From contig JAZRQN010000133.1 in the NCBI GenBank assembly GCA_045649855.1, positions 1-18,723 of the forward strand: a DNA stretch of 18,723 nt. Direction: 5' to 3'. This DNA is from URNF01 sp045649855. Its GTDB lineage: Bacteria; Bacillota; Clostridia; Oscillospirales; Acutalibacteraceae. A program made the position numbers and the translations under genes. The notes below the pieces were generated by a model that had not been told where the DNA came from, did not search any database, and worked only from the letters and a program-made list of their open reading frames with translations. Within the stretch, counting starts at the first letter, position 1. Every line of letters begins with the position of its first letter. This document shows, piece by piece, positions 14,367 to 18,723 of the stretch.

Positions 14367-14633
14367 ATGAGCGTGTGGTTGTCGATCCTTGTGTGGGCGG
14401 TTGTCGGTACGGCGTTGCTGGCGGTGTTGATTGCGGTCGTGTTAACGGGTAAACCGATACGGCATTTGCTCATATCGTTTGTGCAAGGTGTGTGTGCGAT
14501 CGCTGCTGTGGATATGGTAGGCGTTTTTACGGGCGTATCGTTGGGGTTTGGATGGTTTACCTTGCTGGGAAGTGCTGCCTTTGGTGTACCCGGTGTAACG
14601 GGAATGTTGCTGTTGCGGATGCTGGCGCTTTGA
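14367..14633 (+). CDS. bofA: BofA family pro-sigma-K processing inhibitor
   Basis: This 88-residue membrane protein has an N-terminal helix (about 5-26), the conserved GKPIRHLLISFVQG segment (28-41) and the C-terminal GFGWFTLLGSAAFGVPGVTGMLLL block (60-83), all typical of BofA. In B. subtilis BofA holds the SpoIVFB protease inactive in the outer forespore membrane until engulfment signals arrive, delaying sigma-K activation. Many Clostridia keep a BofA-like gene although their sigma-K control differs. The start lies one base after the yaaL stop, with GGGGGG as ribosome site, so the pair is coupled. No terminator is visible between it and pgeF. Confidence 0.82.
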   Translation: MSVWLSILVWAVVGTALLAVLIAVVLTGKPIRHLLISFVQGVCAIAAVDMVGVFTGVSLGFGWFTLLGSAAFGVPGVTGMLLLRMLAL

Positions 14634-14644
14634 GGGAGTTTTGC

Positions 14645-14673
14645 TTGCGCTTATATCTGTGATGTGGTATACT
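14645..14673 (+). promoter_or_regulatory. Sigma-A promoter of pgeF-manA
   Basis: TTGCGC (14645-14650), a 17-base spacer and TATACT (14668-14673) lie 24 bases before ATG 14698, in the 64-base gap after bofA. Confidence 0.7.
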
Positions 14674-14697
14674 AAACGTTGAAAGAAGGTTGAAACA

Positions 14698-15528
14698 ATG
14701 CAACTGCCGAATACACAAACGCTCACCGCTCACAACGTGGATGGTGTGGTATATTATTCGTTTCCGAAAATGGACGCCTATCCGTTCTTGAAAACGGGTA
14801 TGTCCACCCGTTTGGGCGGTGTCAGCAAAGGTATATATGCATCTATGAATTTGAGTTACACGCGCGGCGATGATACGGCGTGTGTGGACGAGAATTTTGC
14901 CCGTATATGCGGTGCTATGGGAGTGCCTGCCGACGGTGTGGTCATCTCTGCACAGGAACATCACGTGCATATCCGAAACGTTACCGCCGCTGACTGTGGC
15001 AAGGGGAAAACCTTGCCGGGATTTCAGGATGTGGATGGATTGATCACCGATGAACCGGGCGTGATATTGTGTACACAGTACGCGGACTGCGTGCCGCTTT
15101 TGTTTGCAGATCCTACAAAACGGGTGGTCGCCGCTTCGCATGCAGGTTGGCGCGGTACGGTGGAGGAGATCGGTCGCTTGACTGTGGAGAGAATGTGCAG
15201 TGATTATGGCTGTGATCCTGCGGATATTTTAGCGGCGATTGCCCCCTCTATCGGCAGATGCTGTTTTGAGGTGGACACGCCCGTGTTTGAAGCGTTCTCT
15301 AAAATGTCTGTGTTTGATGAAGCCTGCTTTACGGATGATGGCGCGGGGAAATTTCACCTCGATTTGTGGGAAATCAACCGCCGCGTGCTGTTGTCTGCCG
15401 GTGTAAAGGCTGAAAACATTACAGTTACAGACCTGTGTACGCGATGCCATCCCGACCTGTTTTGGTCGCATCGGCAGACGGGGCCCGATCGTGGCAGTCT
15501 TGCTGCGTTTATCGGTATGATAAAATGA
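14698..15528 (+). CDS. pgeF: Peptidoglycan editing factor PgeF (laccase-domain purine nucleoside hydrolase family)
   Basis: This 276-residue protein belongs to the YfiH/YlmD multicopper-oxidase-like family. E. coli YfiH removes mis-incorporated L-serine muropeptide precursors, and other members act as adenosine phosphorylases/deaminases. The zinc site is complete: Q86 and H88 in SAQEHHVHI, C131 in YADCVPLLF and H148 in ASHAGWRGT. The C-terminal block TDLCTRCHPDLFWSHRQTGPDRG is the family hallmark. Length is normal and it is cytoplasmic. AGAAGG (14684-14689) is a good ribosome site. The manA start follows 30 bases after the stop with no terminator between, so they form one operon. Confidence 0.92.
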   Translation: MQLPNTQTLTAHNVDGVVYYSFPKMDAYPFLKTGMSTRLGGVSKGIYASMNLSYTRGDDTACVDENFARICGAMGVPADGVVISAQEHHVHIRNVTAADCGKGKTLPGFQDVDGLITDEPGVILCTQYADCVPLLFADPTKRVVAASHAGWRGTVEEIGRLTVERMCSDYGCDPADILAAIAPSIGRCCFEVDTPVFEAFSKMSVFDEACFTDDGAGKFHLDLWEINRRVLLSAGVKAENITVTDLCTRCHPDLFWSHRQTGPDRGSLAAFIGMIK

Positions 15529-15558
15529 TAGAAATGTCGTGAAAAAGTGGTGTATGAT

Positions 15559-16515
15559 ATGTATCCTTTGTTGTTAAAAGCGCCCATTAAGGATCATTTG
15601 TGGGGCGGCACGAAACTGAAAACGGATTTTGGCATGCAATCGTCGTGCGAAATTGCTGCTGAGGCGTGGATGTTATCCGCACATAAAGACGGTATGAACA
15701 CGGTGCTGAACGGGGAATATGTCGGTAAGACCATTTGTGAAGTTTTGGAGATGTGGGGAGCGCCTGCTCTCGGAAAGAGTGCGCAGCGGTTTTCCTATTT
15801 TCCGATACTCATCAAACTGATTGATGCTAATCAGAAATTATCCGTTCAGGTGCATCCGAATAACGACTACGCTTTATCCGTCGAGGGAGAATACGGTAAA
15901 ACGGAGATGTGGTACGTTGTGGATTGCGAAGAGGGTGCAACGCTGATCTACGGATTTACACAGTCGCTTTCCAAGCAAGAGTTTCAAGCGCGTATTGAGA
16001 ACAACACGCTGACAGAGGTTTGCAATGTGGTACCCGTACATAAAGGAGATGTGTTTTTTATCCCTGCAGGCACGGTGCACGCGATCGGCGAAGGTATTCT
16101 CATTGCCGAAGTACAGCAAAATTCAAACACGACCTATCGTGTGTCTGATTATGGCAGAGTGGGTGCGGACGGCAAACCGCGTGAACTGCACGTGGAGAAA
16201 GCGTTGGAGGTTACAAACTGCGAAATACCTGCGATGCCGTACGGCAATATCGGCGGAATTACCGTTTTGGGCAAGAACACCGTTCGTCAATTGGCGAAAT
16301 GTGATGAGTTTTCCGCACAGTTGCTCATGTTACGTGAGCGGATGGATATGTGTTTGCCCGACAGTTTCCAATCGTTGGTGATACTGGACGGCGATGCGAC
16401 ACTTCGCTGGGCTGACGGAGAATTGTGTATCCGAAAAGGGGACAGCGTATTCGTCCCTGCGGGTTTGAAAATCGAACTTTGCGGCAATGCGGACATTCTG
16501 TGTAGCCACGTATAA
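15559..16515 (+). CDS. manA: Mannose-6-phosphate isomerase, class I (short Firmicutes type)
   Basis: This 318-residue cupin enzyme interconverts mannose 6-phosphate and fructose 6-phosphate. The start MYPLLLKAPIKDHLWGGTKL is the family N terminus. Zinc ligands are Q97 and H99 in SVQVHPNND, E116 in KTEMWYVV and H174 in PAGTVHAIG. Length agrees with Bacillus ManA/Pmi (about 315 residues). GTG codons at 15547 and 15550 could add three or four residues, but ATG 15559 fits the family; the ribosome site is unusually poor (only AAAAAGTGG upstream), so expression may depend on translation of pgeF. The product would let mannose from mannan breakdown enter glycolysis, matching the GH2 beta-mannosidase-like gene nearby. 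Confidence 0.92.
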   Translation: MYPLLLKAPIKDHLWGGTKLKTDFGMQSSCEIAAEAWMLSAHKDGMNTVLNGEYVGKTICEVLEMWGAPALGKSAQRFSYFPILIKLIDANQKLSVQVHPNNDYALSVEGEYGKTEMWYVVDCEEGATLIYGFTQSLSKQEFQARIENNTLTEVCNVVPVHKGDVFFIPAGTVHAIGEGILIAEVQQNSNTTYRVSDYGRVGADGKPRELHVEKALEVTNCEIPAMPYGNIGGITVLGKNTVRQLAKCDEFSAQLLMLRERMDMCLPDSFQSLVILDGDATLRWADGELCIRKGDSVFVPAGLKIELCGNADILCSHV

Positions 16516-16516
16516 T

Positions 16517-16551
16517 AAAAAGCCAAACCGATTGTTCGGTTTGGCTTTTTT
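16517..16551. terminator. Bidirectional terminator between manA and the GH28 remnant
   Basis: A 15-bp perfect stem (16517-16531 with 16536-16550; core GCCAAACCGA) with a TTGT loop is flanked by A5 and T6, serving both converging transcripts. Confidence 0.93.
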
Positions 16552-16560
16552 GTTTGGTGT

Positions 16561-17091
16561 TTACAAGAACGGAGAAAACGGTTTTATAGGCCCTTCGATA
16601 TCAAACGTGGTATCTGTCAGATGCAGACCGCGGACGTTGGTACAACCCATAATAAAGAACATGCGTGCAGGCAGATCGGTGGTGTTGCGGGTGTATCTGA
16701 CCAACTTGCCGTCTTCGTACACGGGATCGCAAAACGCTTCTCCGCGACAATCGATAGTACCCATACCCAACAAAGATGCGTTTTCGATATATCCAAAGTA
16801 AATCAAGCATTTAGCCGAAGCGCGCGGTGCGGCTTTGACATTCCACTCTTTGCAGGCAAAATCGGGATAGTCTGCGCCGTTTTCGGAGGCAACCAGTGCG
16901 GCATTTGCTTCAATATACAACTCGACGTTGGATCGCATAAAGATGGTACCGCTGACATAGCGACCATCGGACAGAATCACCCTGCCGCCGTGCGCGGCAG
17001 CACACTGATCGATCGCCGCTTGGATGGCTTGCGTATTCAACGAGGCACCATCGCCGACAGCGCCAAAGTCTCTGACGTCAAACACTTTCAT
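16561..17091 (-). pseudogene. GH28 polygalacturonase-like gene cut to its N-terminal third
   Basis: The 176-residue frame begins like a glycoside hydrolase family 28 / pectate-lyase-superfamily right-handed beta-helix protein: VRDFGAVGDGASLNTQAIQAA (residues 6-26), GGRVILSDGRYVSGTIFMRS and LLGMGTIDCRGE are unmistakable. GH28 proteins are normally 400-500 residues. Here the text stops making family sense after LHLTDTTF (about residue 163), and a 13-residue tail DIEGPIKPFSPFL leads to the stop. All GH28 catalytic aspartates and the catalytic histidine lie in the missing part, so the product cannot be an active pectinase. The ribosome site GAGGAG overlaps the end of the SGNH gene, so it was the last gene of that operon. 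The tail may be the original C terminus joined by an internal deletion; that is inference. Confidence 0.8.
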
Positions 17092-17104
17092 ACGTTCTCA
17101 CTCC

Positions 17105-17809
17105 TCACAGCTGTTCGCAGAATGCGATGAATTTCGGTGTCCACCATTCTTTGTATCCTTCTAACGTAGGATGTACGACGTCGCGCATATACACCTGATA
17201 TTGTTCTTCGCTGATGTTGCGCATCTCTTGATCGTTGTACAGATCCAGGATATGGAATTCGTACTCATCCTGCAAGCGATACAAAAAATTGATCATCTCG
17301 ACGTAGCGTTCGTTTTCGAAATATGTCCCCGTGTAAAACACGATGGGACACGAGAAGGTGTCCTTGACATACTGCAGTACGAAGCGAATCGCATCTTCCG
17401 TATCGGAGAGATTGGGATTTTTCTTGGGGGAAGCATCGTTTGTGGATAGCTGGCAAATAAACAGATCTACCGTTTGCGATGTATCCACCTTTTTCAGTCT
17501 GGCGACATACGAATCGTCGTTGATGTCGGCAAGCGTAGTGCCCGACACCGCTTCTTTGATGCAATGTATGCCGCATACATCCACCATCAGTTCGGCGAAA
17601 GAAACACCACCGGAAGCGCACCGTATGTTACCGATGATCCGAGGAATAATACCGTTTTATTCTGTAAATTCAAAAAATCACCTTCGTTTATCCACGCATC
17701 GTTGTGGTCGATATCGATTGTTCCGCACTCATTCATTTAACGTGCGGAACAAATCTTCTCGTCCCACAAACGCCAACAACCGCAAGATCTCGTCATAGTT
17801 TTTCTCCAT
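17105..17809 (-). pseudogene. SGNH/GDSL esterase broken by two frameshifts
   Basis: The largest open piece (17105-17587) has the SGNH blocks SGTTL, QLSTNDAS (oxyanion asparagine) and DVVHPTLEGY (catalytic Asp/His) but lacks the serine. The serine block lies upstream in another frame: VLFLGSSVTYGA (about 17617-17652). The frame then shifts by one at about 17612-17618 to rejoin SGGVSFAELMVDVCG. That frame runs back to NECGTIDIDHNDAWINEG at about 17690-17735. A second shift at 17729-17736, a tandem ATGA duplication on the minus strand, separates it from MEKNYDEILRLLAFVGRED, which begins at 17809. Restoring both gives one protein of about 234 residues, a normal esterase length, probably removing acetyl or similar groups from plant glycans. 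The first codon is uncertain because the GAGGG ribosome site touches ATG 17809. Sequencing error is the alternative to true decay. Confidence 0.8.
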
Positions 17810-17854
17810 ACCCTCTTTTGATGGTTCACTTCTTGGCGGTTTTGTCCTTTTGTG

Positions 17855-17888
17855 AAAACGGACTTGTGAGGTTTCACAAGTCCGTTTT
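17855..17888. terminator. Terminator after the GH2 gene
   Basis: A perfect 15-bp stem (17855-17869 with 17874-17888; core CGGACTTGTGA) lies ten bases downstream of the GH2 stop on the minus strand and is followed there by TTTTC. The longer T tract is on the plus strand. Confidence 0.85.
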
Positions 17889-17898
17889 TTTGAAGAAG

Positions 17899-18723
17899 TT
17901 ATACATTCATCGTGTGCTGGTAGATGGGCTTTTGTCCGTTACGGAACAGCAGAGAATAACTGTGATGACGGCCGTTATCAGAGTGGAGAATCAACTGTAT
18001 TTCGTTGGTTTCTGCTGCCATCGGCAGTTCGAAGTTGACGGCAGGGCCGCGTTTGTTTTTGTTCGGCGCGACATCGCCAACCTGCCATTCCAGCAAGAAG
18101 TTTTCTTCTGCACCGACTTTGATGCTGACACGGACAGTATCGGACACGGTATCAGGGCTGTCGTTGAGATACCACAGCTCTGCGGTGAAGTTTTGTCCGC
18201 CGTTCCAATCAAAACGCGGAATGCGTGCGCAGGGGAAGGCAGGACGCAGAGATGCTTGCACGGCATAATAAGCCGGCTTCGGCTTGGAGGGATAGGACAG
18301 CAGGTTGTTGTTGGCTGCGCTCAACCACGGCTCGTTATAGCACCAGTTGATTGCCATCGAACAATGCGCCCATTGACGTCTGGCCTCTTCGAAGATTGCT
18401 TTATAGCCTGCGCTCTGCAACCAGTTGGAATGGAAGACTCGCTCTTCCAGGGAAGAGTCTGCGCCGAAGTATTTGTCCAGTATGTTATTGCAAACGTGCG
18501 TTTCGGGCAACCAGGCGCGGAAACCGTGATGCAAAAACCAAGAGGGGGTATCTTTGATGGGGAACAGTTCCTCGGCAGGGATGATGGTTTTCAAATCTTC
18601 AGCCGCTGTAATCGATTGTACGCCGAATTCGGTGTAGGCGGTATTATGACGCTGAATGAATTTCTGCAGCACGTCTTCTCCTTCAAACGTATCGAAGAAG
18701 GTGTAGCCGCCGTGCGCCATGCC
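17899..18723 (-). CDS. GH2 family glycosidase, C-terminal part (beta-mannosidase-like); 5' end outside window
   Basis: About 274 residues of a protein that enters from the right edge. The TEFGVQS motif (glutamate about 32 residues in) is the nucleophile strand of GH2 enzymes, and the (S/T)EFGxQS form is typical of beta-mannosidases. It is followed by a helix-rich stretch with RRQWAHCSMAINWCYNEPW, the end of the barrel, and from about residue 165 by an immunoglobulin-like beta domain (FDWNGGQNFTAELWYLND, TVRVSIKVGAEENFLLEWQVGD). The open frame continues to the last base, so the ATG at 18720 is internal. Several hundred N-terminal residues (sugar-binding and acid/base regions) are missing. A stem-loop terminator lies ten bases after the stop. 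The enzyme probably hydrolyses beta-linked mannose or related glycans; exact specificity cannot be assigned. Confidence 0.8.
   Translation of the reverse strand, partial: GMAHGGYTFFDTFEGEDVLQKFIQRHNTAYTEFGVQSITAAEDLKTIIPAEELFPIKDTPSWFLHHGFRAWLPETHVCNNILDKYFGADSSLEERVFHSNWLQSAGYKAIFEEARRQWAHCSMAINWCYNEPWLSAANNNLLSYPSKPKPAYYAVQASLRPAFPCARIPRFDWNGGQNFTAELWYLNDSPDTVSDTVRVSIKVGAEENFLLEWQVGDVAPNKNKRGPAVNFELPMAAETNEIQLILHSDNGRHHSYSLLFRNGQKPIYQHTMNV

Noticed and set aside
17612..17618. Programmed ribosomal frameshift in the esterase
   Set aside because: No slippery heptamer or downstream structure is visible, and a second independent break lies upstream; mutation or sequencing error is simpler.
17729..17809. 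A separate 26-residue small protein on the minus strand
   Set aside because: Joining it past the ATGA duplication gives a continuous SGNH esterase N terminus, so it is a piece of the broken gene.

Overview
The window looks like a chromosomal segment of a low-to-medium-GC, probably spore-forming member of the class Clostridia, plausibly a gut or other anaerobic species known from metagenomes. The evidence is consensus sigma-A promoters with 17-base spacers, strong AGGAGG-type ribosome sites, compact intrinsic terminators, a YaaL (DUF2508)-BofA pair, a YwaF-family membrane protein, and intracellular-type plant-polysaccharide enzymes (GH39, GH28, GH2) without signal peptides. No rRNA, tRNA, CRISPR array, phage gene or transposase gene was seen. 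The species cannot be fixed from this sequence.

Layout. (1) 1-3060 is visibly more AT-rich than the rest. It holds a translationally coupled pair, a neutral-ceramidase-like protein and a glycerophosphodiester phosphodiesterase (GDPD). Next come the wreck of a second GDPD, a regularly spaced GTGAAAT repeat, and a small orphan protein closed by a long perfect hairpin. This part looks acquired or rearranged. (2) 3188-4612 is a single-gene unit for a GH39 beta-xylosidase-like enzyme with its own promoter and terminator. (3) 4622-8160, minus strand, holds an RluA-family pseudouridine synthase overlapping an M81 (MlrC-like) metallopeptidase, preceded by a separately transcribed MFS transporter. (4) 8234-9110, plus strand, is a YwaF/TIGR02206-like membrane protein transcribed divergently from the MFS gene. 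(5) 9175-13505 is a two-gene operon for a divergent type II topoisomerase (ParE/GyrB-like then ParC/GyrA-like). It has altered quinolone-contact residues and no recognisable GyrA box. (6) 13645-16550 holds secG, then yaaL-bofA behind a near-consensus sigma-E-type promoter, then pgeF-manA. (7) 16561-18723, minus strand, is a decaying polysaccharide-utilisation locus: the 3' part of a GH2 enzyme running off the window, an SGNH/GDSL esterase broken by two frameshifts, and a GH28 gene reduced to its N-terminal third.

How the genes fit together. GH39, GH28, GH2, the SGNH esterase and mannose-6-phosphate isomerase are all consistent with intracellular processing of imported plant oligosaccharides. 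The esterase and GH28 genes are no longer intact as read. The housekeeping layer comprises SecG, PgeF, the pseudouridine synthase and the topoisomerase. The YaaL-BofA pair with a sigma-E-like promoter is the best evidence for sporulation ability.

No wholly new system is evident. The most interesting items are the divergent topoisomerase, the sigma-E-like promoter before yaaL-bofA, the repeat and GDPD scar in the AT-rich segment, and the decay of the right-hand locus.
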